In this document: one piece after another, positions 6,813 to 13,704 of the stretch
Layout of the letters: each line of letters begins with the position of its first letter
How positions within the stretch are numbered: the first letter of the stretch is position 1
Origin: Kiritimatiellia bacterium
GTDB lineage: Bacteria; Verrucomicrobiota; Kiritimatiellia; RFP12; UBA1067
Direction of reading: 5' to 3'
NCBI GenBank assembly: GCA_017648225.1
Contig: JAGCJE010000188.1
Coordinates: forward strand, 1-15,093
Length of the DNA stretch: 15,093 bases
Translations under genes and position numbers: made by a program
The notes under the pieces: generated by a model
What the model saw: only the letters and a program-made list of their open reading frames with translations
What the model was told of the DNA's origin: nothing
Database searches by the model: none

Positions 6813-8558
6813 TTATGAAGCGGCTTCGATCTTCTCTTTGAGATGTTTCGCCAAATCAGCTATCGTCATCGCGCCGAGATCGCCGTCTGCGCGCGAGCGA
6901 ACGGAAACCGTGCCCGCCGCCTCGTCGCGGGGACCGACGACGACCTGGAAAGGAACCTTCTGAAGCGTGGCCTCGCGGATCTTCGCGCCGAGCTTGTCGG
7001 GCGCGACATCGACATCGACGCGGAAACCCTCGGCCTTAAGCGCGGCACGGACCTTCTCCGCATACCCGAGAGCCTTGTCGCTGACGGGAAGAACTCGAAC
7101 CTGCTCGGGAGCGAGCCAAAGCGGAAACGCGCCGGCGTAATGTTCGATAAGAATTCCGAAGAAGCGCTCGATCGAGCCCAAAAGCGCGCGGTGGACCATG
7201 TATGGGCGATGATCCTTGCCGTCGGCGCCGACGTACGTGAGATCGAAACGTTCGGGAAGATTGAAGTCGAACTGAACCGTACCGAGCTGCCACGGACGGC
7301 CGAGAGCGTCTTTAATCTTCATGTCGATCTTAGGACCGTAGAAAGCGCCGCCGCCTTCGTCGACCTCGTATGAAAGACCTTCTTGATCAAGCGCGTCGCG
7401 CAGCGACTGGGTGGCCTGCTCCCAGCGGCTCTCCTCGCCGACGGCCTTTGCGGGCTTGGTCGAAAGATACGCCTGGATGTCATGGAAGCCGAAGCGCCCG
7501 AGCATATCCTTGGCGAAGCGGACGGTATCCTTGATTTCCTGTACGATCTGATCTGCCGTGCAGAGAATGTGGGCATCGTCCTGGGTAAAGCCCCTTACGC
7601 GGAAAAGACCATGGCGAACGCCGTCCTTCTCGTAGCGGTATACGGTTCCGAGTTCAGCAAGACGCATCGGCAAATCGCGATAGCTGCGCTTCTTTGCCTG
7701 ATATACCTGAATATGGAACGGGCAGTTCATCGGCTTAACGTAATACTCTTCAACGTAAGAGTCGTTTCCGTCACCCTCCTGAACCTTCATGCACGGGAAC
7801 ATACCCTCTTTATAAAAACCGAGGTGGCCGGAGGTCTGCCAGAGATTGCTGCGGCCGACATGGGGCGTGTAAACGATTTCGTAACCAGCGTCGTAATGCT
7901 TCTTGCGCCAGTATTCCTCGATCGCGACACGGATGCGCGCGCCCTTAGGAAGCCAGTGGACAAGACCGGGACCTACGGATTCGGTAATCGTGAAAAGCTC
8001 GAGCTGCCTGCCTAAAATTCGGTGATCGCGCTTGCGGGCCTCTTCTTCGCGGGCAATGATCGCGTCGAGTTCGGCCTGATCCTTGGCGACGATGCCGTAG
8101 ACGCGCTGAAGCATCTTGTTCTTCTCGTCGCCGCGATAGTAGGAACCGGCAACGCGCACGAGCTTAACTACGCCGATCTGAGACGAGGTTTCGACGTGAG
8201 GTCCGCGGCACATTTCGACGTAATCGCCGACAGTATAAGTTGAAATGTCTTCGCCCTCGGGAATATCGGCGAGGCGTTCGAGTTTATACTTCTGACCTTC
8301 GAGAAGCTTCTCGCATTCCGCGCGGGTGACGATCTTCCTTACGAAAGGCTCGTCAAGCGCGATGAGACGCGCGATTTCTGCCTCGATCTTAGCGAAGTCG
8401 TCGGTTGAAATACGGTGGGGAAGATCGAAGTCGTAGTAAAAGCCTTCGTCCGTCGCAGGTCCGATGTCGACCTGAACGTCTTCAAATACGTTAGAAACGG
8501 CGCGCGCCATGATGTGGGCCGCCGAATGCCTTCTTTGCTGTTCGCTGATTTCGCTCAT
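6813..8558 (-). CDS. thrS: Threonyl-tRNA synthetase lacking the TGS domain
   Basis: This 581-residue protein charges tRNA(Thr) with threonine. The N terminus begins directly with the second additional (editing) domain, showing HSAAH (H11, H15) and CRGPH (C117, H121). The class II catalytic core carries the zinc ligands C279 (PMNCPFH), H330 (DDAHIL) and H456 (MVHRAL); their spacings of 51 and 126 residues equal those of C334, H385 and H511 in the E. coli enzyme. The C-terminal anticodon-binding domain starts about residue 487 (VRVLPVSDKALGYAEK). The usual N-terminal TGS domain of about 60 residues is missing. The upstream gene ends 25 nt before the ATG, leaving no room for it. AGGAG lies about 6 nt upstream of the ATG, so the start is well supported. 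No T-box or operator-like leader was seen. Confidence 0.96.
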   Translation of the reverse strand: MSEISEQQRRHSAAHIMARAVSNVFEDVQVDIGPATDEGFYYDFDLPHRISTDDFAKIEAEIARLIALDEPFVRKIVTRAECEKLLEGQKYKLERLADIPEGEDISTYTVGDYVEMCRGPHVETSSQIGVVKLVRVAGSYYRGDEKNKMLQRVYGIVAKDQAELDAIIAREEEARKRDHRILGRQLELFTITESVGPGLVHWLPKGARIRVAIEEYWRKKHYDAGYEIVYTPHVGRSNLWQTSGHLGFYKEGMFPCMKVQEGDGNDSYVEEYYVKPMNCPFHIQVYQAKKRSYRDLPMRLAELGTVYRYEKDGVRHGLFRVRGFTQDDAHILCTADQIVQEIKDTVRFAKDMLGRFGFHDIQAYLSTKPAKAVGEESRWEQATQSLRDALDQEGLSYEVDEGGGAFYGPKIDMKIKDALGRPWQLGTVQFDFNLPERFDLTYVGADGKDHRPYMVHRALLGSIERFFGILIEHYAGAFPLWLAPEQVRVLPVSDKALGYAEKVRAALKAEGFRVDVDVAPDKLGAKIREATLQKVPFQVVVGPRDEAAGTVSVRSRADGDLGAMTIADLAKHLKEKIEAAS

Positions 8559-8583
8559 TTTTCTCCTTGAAAATCGTCAAGCG

Positions 8584-9948
8584 TCACTTCTTGATCAACT
8601 TGACTTTTGAATCTCTTAAATCAAAGCCCTTGGAGCCGTCTGATGTTTTACATCCGCTCACCACTCCAAGCTCGCATTTTTTCATAACGACGTCGGTAGG
8701 ATTGAAATCGCCGCGACCGTTTTCGGAAAGCGCCAATTTAATCTCCTGTCCGGGAAGCGAAAAGTTCTCGAAAAGAACATTCTCCGTCTCGTCCGCGATG
8801 CTGGAATAAACGCCTTCGGGCGTTACGACATCGAAAGAAACGTTTACGAAGGCGGAATCTCTCAATCTGCGGAAAGAAAACACACGACAGGCTATTCCGG
8901 ACGACTTAAGCCCGTAAACGATCAAATCGCCGGCCCAATCGGGATACTGCGCGATCGATGTCAAAGCCTCCACGGACGAAGCGCTGTCGAGAGGCTTAAC
9001 GTCATCGATCGTGCAATTGACGATAAGGGACGAAGAACCGGGAACGGGATTCTTCACGACGGACTTGACGGTATGAGCGCGAATAATCACAGCGGCGGGA
9101 CCTGTCGTCATTTCGTATGTCGCACCTCCCGTTACGTATGCGACAAGCTTATTGCCAATAGGATACGACTCTCCAGTATGGCGGCCTTTAAGATTTGTGA
9201 AATTGCAGTTGTCAAACCATGCCGAGGTCTTTCCACCCTCACCCATAACGATCGAACCGTATTCCTCAGCATCGACATTGCAATAGAGATTTAAGTTTTT
9301 GAAATGAAGCTTTTCAGTCCCAGGACGGCCGGCCATGAGTTTAACGCTGGCGCGATCGACACCGGGAGCGGGCGTAACCAAAGTCCAGTATTTTCTGTCA
9401 AACCCGCCGCCGAGACTTCTGAGATTGTAAGTGCCGCTCTTAAGGTAAACGGTTCCGCCGTCACCCGCCATTTTAACTGCGCGGGCAAGCGTTTTAACGG
9501 GAGAAGTCTGGTCGCCGGCGGCGAATTCATTGCCGTTTTCGGAATCGGCCCATATTATTTTCTTCGACCCGAGGGTACCTTTTGCGTTGGCATAGATCGT
9601 CAACGCGGGCAATTCGTAAGGCTTATCGCCTTCGACGAAGACTTTAGCTCCAAGAGTATACTCCCTGTCGCCGAGTTTCTCGCAAAGTTTACCCGCAGGA
9701 AACCGTAGAACAAACTCTTCAACGCCCGTTCTCGGGTTGAGCGTTGGAGCGTCGACCGGCTTACCGAACTTCCCGCCGTTAATTGTAAACTGTACCTTTA
9801 CAGCCTTATCGTGAAACGCCACAACGCCGGCGGAAAAAGTTCCGTCTACGCGCTGATGAGGCACAACATCCCAAGCCGCAACAGGTCTCGCTGCAAGAAG
9901 CGGCGAGACCGTAAGCGAGAGAACTCCGACAAGAAGTGTTTTTCGCAT
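8584..9948 (-). CDS. Secreted right-handed beta-helix protein (DUF1565 / pectate-lyase-like fold)
   Basis: This 454-residue exported protein has a signal peptide at residues 1-20 (MRKTLLVGVLSLTVSPLLAA). An Ig-like or accessory region of about 110 residues follows (GTFSAGVVAFHDKAVKVQFT and nearby). From about residue 133 the pattern IIWADSENGNEF, SPVKTLARAVKMAGDGGTVY, LKSGTYNL is typical of the first coils of DUF1565 or pectate-lyase-like parallel beta-helices; the rest contains successive short strands with Asn- and Ser-rich turns. Such proteins bind or cleave polysaccharides, but no catalytic residues could be assigned, so enzymatic activity is uncertain. The ATG lies 13 nt after the stop of the DUF1080 gene, with only a weak GGAT-type ribosome-binding site. 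The gene ends 25 nt before thrS, so read-through into the housekeeping cluster is likely. Confidence 0.72.
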   Translation of the reverse strand: MRKTLLVGVLSLTVSPLLAARPVAAWDVVPHQRVDGTFSAGVVAFHDKAVKVQFTINGGKFGKPVDAPTLNPRTGVEEFVLRFPAGKLCEKLGDREYTLGAKVFVEGDKPYELPALTIYANAKGTLGSKKIIWADSENGNEFAAGDQTSPVKTLARAVKMAGDGGTVYLKSGTYNLRSLGGGFDRKYWTLVTPAPGVDRASVKLMAGRPGTEKLHFKNLNLYCNVDAEEYGSIVMGEGGKTSAWFDNCNFTNLKGRHTGESYPIGNKLVAYVTGGATYEMTTGPAAVIIRAHTVKSVVKNPVPGSSSLIVNCTIDDVKPLDSASSVEALTSIAQYPDWAGDLIVYGLKSSGIACRVFSFRRLRDSAFVNVSFDVVTPEGVYSSIADETENVLFENFSLPGQEIKLALSENGRGDFNPTDVVMKKCELGVVSGCKTSDGSKGFDLRDSKVKLIKK

Positions 9949-9961
9949 AGTTCAGATCCGA

Positions 9962-10933
9962 TCAGTTGATGACGGGATAGAGATACATATTCTTGTAATC
10001 AGCATCGGAGTGATCGCCCTGGAGATAGAGAGGGCCGGGAACGAACTCGTTGGCGTCAATGGCACCGCCCGTGACGCCGACGACGGGAGCGTTGTCGATG
10101 ATCGTCTTACCGTTGAGGACGACGGTGAGGTGGCGCTTATAGAGAACGACAGAGACATGCTGCCATTCGCCAGCGGGCTTTTCGGCTGCGACCGAGGGCG
10201 TTACGCGGCCATAATACGCGGCCATGTTGTGGCAGTCGACTTTCTTTCCGTAGCTGTCGATCGTCTGAATCTCATAGCGTCCGCGGAGATAGACGCCGGA
10301 GTTGGAATCTTTAGGAACGCGGACATCGTACTCGAGCTTGAAATCGTAGAAGTCGCTACGCTTAGTCATAAGATTGGCGCCGCCGTGATTCCACTTTCCG
10401 TCAGGCTTGCGGCCGAGGTTGTTCGAAAGAACACCGTCTTTGAACTTCCAGGCAAACTTGGACTCGGGATTCATCGACTTCCAGCCGTCGAGACCGTCTT
10501 TAAGAAGATCGATCTTCTCGCCGAACTTGGCGTCCTTTGTTGAAACCTTTGAGCAAACTGGAGGATTGCGCCAACCTGTAAGCTTACCGGCATCTGTACC
10601 ATCATTATTGGTAACTTTAGCTTCGAGCTTGTTGCTGTTGACCTTACCTTTAACCTTAAACTTCCAAGGATGATCAAAAGAGAATTCATCGCCATTGATA
10701 ACGAGATTCTTAACGGGAGTCGGCGACGCCCAGCGCCAAAGAACGAGAGCGGAAGCCTTACCCTCGGCATCACGCTCGACAATCATCGAACCCGCGCTCA
10801 TACCGTCGTAAGGAAGTTTAAGACCCCAGTTACCGACAACGGGATCTTTGCAATCATAACAGCACTTCGACAAATTGCAGCATCCGGCCAACGCGACGAT
10901 AGCTGACGAAAAGAGAATTAATTTAATATTCAT
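9962..10933 (-). CDS. DUF1080-domain lipoprotein (3-keto-glycoside hydrolase-like, PF06439)
   Basis: This 323-residue lipoprotein has the lipobox LAGC (C18) after a short hydrophobic signal, so it should be membrane-anchored. A small N-terminal domain (about 30-115) resembles no family I can name with certainty. The C-terminal half is a DUF1080 concanavalin-like beta-sandwich: LLKDGLDGWKSM, FKLEYDVRVPKDSNSGVYL, RGRYEIQTIDSYGKK and GPLYLQGDHSDADYKNMYL are hallmark segments. Some DUF1080 members hydrolyse 3-keto-glycosides; activity here is inferred from family only. Five cysteines (18, 19, 24, 25, 28) crowd just after the lipobox. An AAGGAT ribosome-binding site precedes the ATG. The gene follows the FHA gene by 32 nt and precedes the beta-helix gene by 13 nt, so these three probably form one transcript. 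Confidence 0.87.
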   Translation of the reverse strand: MNIKLILFSSAIVALAGCCNLSKCCYDCKDPVVGNWGLKLPYDGMSAGSMIVERDAEGKASALVLWRWASPTPVKNLVINGDEFSFDHPWKFKVKGKVNSNKLEAKVTNNDGTDAGKLTGWRNPPVCSKVSTKDAKFGEKIDLLKDGLDGWKSMNPESKFAWKFKDGVLSNNLGRKPDGKWNHGGANLMTKRSDFYDFKLEYDVRVPKDSNSGVYLRGRYEIQTIDSYGKKVDCHNMAAYYGRVTPSVAAEKPAGEWQHVSVVLYKRHLTVVLNGKTIIDNAPVVGVTGGAIDANEFVPGPLYLQGDHSDADYKNMYLYPVIN

Positions 10934-10965
10934 TTTTAATATCCTTACTTAAATCTTAATTAAAC

Positions 10966-11658
10966 TCATTCAACAGGAGTAAGCTCAGCTACGCCGTCGG
11001 CAGGAGCTGCAGGAGCGGCGGGAGCCTTGGGCGGAAGCTTAAGACCGGCGCCCAGGCCGGGCTTCGGGGGAAGCTTAAGACCGGCACCAAGACCCGGCTT
11101 CGGAGGAAGCTTAAGACCAGCGCCGAGGCCAGGCTTCGGAGGAAGCTTAAGACCGCTTTTCATCGAGGGCAACTGAGGACGGCGAAGCGCCGTCGTAGGA
11201 GCCGCAGCGGCTGGCGCGGCGGACGCGGACTCAACCGCAGGCGCAGCGACAGGAGCGGCGGGCTCGGACTCAACCGCAGGCGCAGCGGCGGGCTTAATGG
11301 CATCTGCAACCGGAGGAACAGCCGCTGCAGGAGCCGCTTCGGGAGCAACAGCCTTATCACCTTCGATTTCATCGACAGAAACGATAAATTTACCGAACTG
11401 AAGCATATCGCGAACGGCGAGCTCGACAGTCCCCTCTACCTTCTGACCGAGACGATAGGTACCGTTCATACTGCCGAGATCTTCAAGAAACCACTTACCG
11501 TCCTTTTCAAAAATCTTCGCGTGATTACGCGAAACACCTTCCGCCGACAACGGCGCAATGGTATTACCGATATCGCGACCGATACCGATTACCTTTTCGG
11601 AGGTAAAACACAACTTGAGCAAAGAACCGTTATTATTGGCTATCAAAGTGATTTTCAT
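10966..11658 (-). CDS. FHA-domain protein with a repetitive Ala/Pro- and LPPKPGLG-rich C-terminal tail
   Basis: This 230-residue, probably cytoplasmic protein carries an N-terminal forkhead-associated (phosphothreonine-binding) domain at about residues 1-97. The key residues are present: GRD (27-29), SRNH (43-46) and the MNGT motif (64-67). The remainder is low-complexity: an Ala/Pro/Val-rich linker (about 103-160, with AAPAVES twice) and a tail of 12-residue repeats, GLKLPPKPGLGA three times (169-204) plus a partial fourth. It has no signal peptide or membrane segment. FHA proteins usually read out Ser/Thr-kinase phosphorylation or assemble secretion or division complexes; no kinase gene lies in this window, so the partner is unknown. 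It has its own promoter-like sequence (11700-11705) and likely heads the transcript containing the DUF1080 and beta-helix genes. Confidence 0.86.
   Translation of the reverse strand: MKITLIANNNGSLLKLCFTSEKVIGIGRDIGNTIAPLSAEGVSRNHAKIFEKDGKWFLEDLGSMNGTYRLGQKVEGTVELAVRDMLQFGKFIVSVDEIEGDKAVAPEAAPAAAVPPVADAIKPAAAPAVESEPAAPVAAPAVESASAAPAAAAPTTALRRPQLPSMKSGLKLPPKPGLGAGLKLPPKPGLGAGLKLPPKPGLGAGLKLPPKAPAAPAAPADGVAELTPVE
11029..11155 (-). repeat. 36-bp tandem repeat (about 3.5 units) coding for GLKLPPKPGLGA
   Basis: AAGCTT anchors recur at 11035, 11071, 11107 and 11143, an exact 36-bp period. The units differ mostly at silent or near-silent positions (for example cccaggccg versus ccaagaccc in the plus strand), so the amino-acid repeat is conserved better than the DNA. 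The same gene also has a 20-bp exact repeat at 11229-11248 and 11268-11287 in its Ala/Pro-rich linker. Confidence 0.9.
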
Positions 11659-11699
11659 ATTTATTTAACCTCGGTGTTATTTTAAACAACTTATTTGAA

Positions 11700-11705
11700 A
11701 TTATA
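11700..11705 (-). promoter_or_regulatory. Extended -10 promoter element (TG-N-TATAAT) upstream of the FHA gene
   Basis: In the 92-nt gap between the GDPD gene (stop at 11751) and the FHA gene (start 11658), the minus strand reads TGGTATAAT, a perfect -10 hexamer with an extended TG. No good -35 box is present, which is usual for extended -10 promoters. The implied start is near 11693, giving a leader of about 35 nt. Confidence 0.6.
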
Positions 11706-11750
11706 CCATATTTGGCCGTATTTACGCCAGCGAAACTTAAATCATAAAAT

Positions 11751-12671
11751 TTACCTGCACTTGCATGAGCCTCCGCAGGACTTATCATTCGATTTTACGT
11801 TTTTCAAAACCTCATGGAAATCGCTGCGCATTTCAAGCGCACGGTTGGTAGTCACCGTGTCGGCTCCGCGATTAAAAGCGACGACCGCCGCTCCGAGATC
11901 GTCAATCGTCCATACGTGAAACTCGAATCCGGCGCCCTTGACCTTATCGATAAACTCCTTCGTTATGATGTCGCGTTTGAAGTTGATGTCGACGCCGTCG
12001 GCACCCGTATCCTTAAGAACCTTAATAACCTCTTCGGGCGTTATCGGACGCCATTTGCCGTTAGGAATGTAATTGCCTTTCTCGTCAAGCGGCGGAACTT
12101 TCGAGCTTACGAGCCAATAAACCTTATATTCCGGCATAGCCTCCTTGACGGCCTTGCACGACTCCTGATTGAAGGAAATGAAAAGCGTATTCTCCGGCGT
12201 AGCTTTTTTCTGGGCGGCGAATACCTTTTTGACATAAGGAACAATTTCAGGCCCGGTCTTTATTTCGACGTAGATCTTGCGACCGTCGCGGGCAAGATCC
12301 AAAACCTCCTCCAAAAGAGCGGGCCGCGTACCGGCGAACGTGGATCCCTTCCACTTTCCCCAGTTTCCGACATCGAGACGGGAAACCTCGTCCCACGTCA
12401 CATCACAGCAGCGGTTGGTGTTCACCCCGCCCGTAGTACGCTTTAAATCCCTGTCGTGAAACGTGAAAACTCTTCCGTCCTTTGAAAGATAGATGTCGCA
12501 CTCAAACCCGAAACCTCTCTCCACGGCCGTCTTGAACGCAGGGAGCGTATTCTCGGGCGCATCAATAGATTCGCCGCGATGCGCGATAAGCGTCGTGTAA
12601 TCGGGGATGTTAGCCGCGAATACGGCGGTTGCGGCGGCGATAGCGCACATCATAACGGAACTTTTTTTCAT
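11751..12671 (-). CDS. Secreted glycerophosphodiester phosphodiesterase (GDPD family), second copy
   Basis: This 306-residue exported GDPD has a signal peptide at residues 1-20 (core MMCAIAAATAVFAA). The catalytic set is complete: HRG (H31, R32), the PENT motif (E40), FECDI (E57, D59) and FHD (H72). Later segments VEIKTG and FHVWTID also match the family. It differs clearly in sequence from the GDPD at 645-1580, so the two are not a recent duplication. The C terminus ends SCGGSCKCR, with three cysteines (299, 303, 305) that the family does not require. It lies 47 nt after the deacetylase gene and may be co-transcribed with it. AAGGAG lies 9 nt before the chosen ATG, but only 4 nt before an out-of-frame start-like ATG CTA TGA that overlaps it. 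Confidence 0.92.
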   Translation of the reverse strand: MKKSSVMMCAIAAATAVFAANIPDYTTLIAHRGESIDAPENTLPAFKTAVERGFGFECDIYLSKDGRVFTFHDRDLKRTTGGVNTNRCCDVTWDEVSRLDVGNWGKWKGSTFAGTRPALLEEVLDLARDGRKIYVEIKTGPEIVPYVKKVFAAQKKATPENTLFISFNQESCKAVKEAMPEYKVYWLVSSKVPPLDEKGNYIPNGKWRPITPEEVIKVLKDTGADGVDINFKRDIITKEFIDKVKGAGFEFHVWTIDDLGAAVVAFNRGADTVTTNRALEMRSDFHEVLKNVKSNDKSCGGSCKCR

Positions 12672-12718
12672 AGCATAAAACTCCTTTTTAGGGTTGATAG
12701 ACTTAAACTCGGTAAAAA

Positions 12719-13525
12719 TTATTTCTTTGCCGCGAAATCGGGCAGATCGTCAAAACCGACAATCGCCATACCCTCTTCGCTCGCGGCTTTCAAAATGGCC
12801 TCGAGCCATTCGGTTTTCATGCCGATGCCGCTGGGCTTTTTCGAAATATCGTGTGAATAAAGGACCATCGTCTCGTTGTTGGCGGCCGCTCTGCGAATTC
12901 CTTTGACAAGATCGTCGATGTCGGTGTTGTAATAAGTACCGATACCGACACCGCGCATAAGATGATTGGTGGCGACGGCCGCGTCGCTCATATACATCAT
13001 ATCGAGCTTTTCAAACGGCACAAGCCCGTCGCGCTTAAGCCCCTTCGGATCATGAGGCCGCGCCTTGGGCAACCCGCCGCGCAAACGCTTAATGCCGCGG
13101 GAGACGAGCTGCGCGTCTATTTCCGGGGTGCTCGCGTTGTTGGGAAAAGCCAAAGCTTTAGGAACGATACCGACCGACGCGTAGGCTTTCATCTGAGGGG
13201 CGACCTCATCGTTCCAGAAAGCCTCGAATCCGTTCTTTTTGACGTAATCGGTCGCCTTGCGGTGATGAACGGTGTGAGGCCCCACCGTATGCCCTGCGTC
13301 ATGAAGCTTCTTCATGCATTTCAACGCGCCCGCGCTCAAAGCGCTGTGAGGAAAGAAACTCGCCTTGGCGTTGTATTTCTCAAAAATCGGCATCGCCGCC
13401 ACCCAGCCGTTCCAGTGGCAGTCGTCGAACGTCAAACAAAGCCTGCCGCGTTTCGGAGCCGAATTGGCCGCTGATGACAGAAAAGCAACCATACAGGCCA
13501 GGCAAAAGAGCGTCAATTTTTTCAT
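12719..13525 (-). CDS. Secreted polysaccharide deacetylase (NodB/CE4-like)
   Basis: This 268-residue exported protein of the polysaccharide deacetylase family removes N- or O-acetyl groups from glycans in a metal-dependent reaction. It has a signal peptide (residues 1-22, core LTLFCLACMVAFLSSAA). Motif 1 is LTFDD (D34, D35), and the metal-binding His pair is in PHTVHH (H84, H88). FPNNAS and MVLYSHDI (late His) resemble the later motifs. I chose the ATG at 13525 (AGAAAGG about 6 nt upstream) although the frame is open to 13588. A sigma-70-type promoter at 13589-13617 would start transcription near 13582, after the longer start, and the extra residues do not look like a signal peptide. Substrate (peptidoglycan, chitin-like or other amino-sugar glycan) is not determined. 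Confidence 0.86.
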   Translation of the reverse strand: MKKLTLFCLACMVAFLSSAANSAPKRGRLCLTFDDCHWNGWVAAMPIFEKYNAKASFFPHSALSAGALKCMKKLHDAGHTVGPHTVHHRKATDYVKKNGFEAFWNDEVAPQMKAYASVGIVPKALAFPNNASTPEIDAQLVSRGIKRLRGGLPKARPHDPKGLKRDGLVPFEKLDMMYMSDAAVATNHLMRGVGIGTYYNTDIDDLVKGIRRAAANNETMVLYSHDISKKPSGIGMKTEWLEAILKAASEEGMAIVGFDDLPDFAAKK

Positions 13526-13588
13526 ATTAAACCTTTCTGAAAGGATACGGCGGCGGCTGAAAACCGCACATGATATCAATAGTTCCAA

Positions 13589-13617
13589 ATTATATCATTT
13601 TACTCCGCCGCCTTCAA
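13589..13617 (-). promoter_or_regulatory. Sigma-70-type promoter of the deacetylase gene
   Basis: On the minus strand TTGAAG (13617-13612) and a perfect TATAAT (13594-13589) are separated by 17 bp. The predicted start near 13582 gives a leader of about 57 nt before the ATG at 13525. This is the best conventional promoter in the window. Confidence 0.72.
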
Positions 13618-13620
13618 ACG

Positions 13621-13657
13621 TTAAACCGGATTAACCGTTCCTAACAGAATCCTAACA
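13621..13657 (+). promoter_or_regulatory. Pho-box-like direct repeats upstream of the Na+/phosphate cotransporter
   Basis: On the plus strand TTAAAC (13621), TTAACC (13631), CTAACA (13641) and CTAACA (13652) recur every 10-11 bp; on the other strand the last two read CTGTTAG with a 4-bp spacer. PhoB and PhoP boxes are also direct repeats with 11-bp spacing (CTGTCAT or TTAACA cores). The repeats end 9 nt before a TAAAAT -10-like hexamer. The target gene is a phosphate transporter, so PhoB-type control is a reasonable inference. Confidence 0.5.
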
Positions 13658-13666
13658 GAAAAAAGA

Positions 13667-13672
13667 TAAAAT
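13667..13672 (+). promoter_or_regulatory. -10-like hexamer TAAAAT of the Na+/phosphate cotransporter gene
   Basis: TAAAAT lies 9 nt after the last Pho-box-like repeat, the position expected when such repeats replace the -35 box. The implied start near 13679 gives a short leader (about 26 nt) with no visible Shine-Dalgarno sequence. TATAGA at 13674-13679 is an alternative. Confidence 0.45.
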
Positions 13673-13704
13673 TATAGAAAATACACATAAAAACTTCTTT
13701 TCCT

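Noticed and set aside
7383..8015. 210-codon open frame antisense to thrS
   Set aside because: It is a mirror of the strongly conserved ThrRS coding sequence, with no independent family signal.
13526..13588. Upstream extension of the deacetylase by 21 codons
   Set aside because: A TTGAAG-17-TATAAT promoter places the transcript start inside this extension, and the signal peptide begins at 13525.
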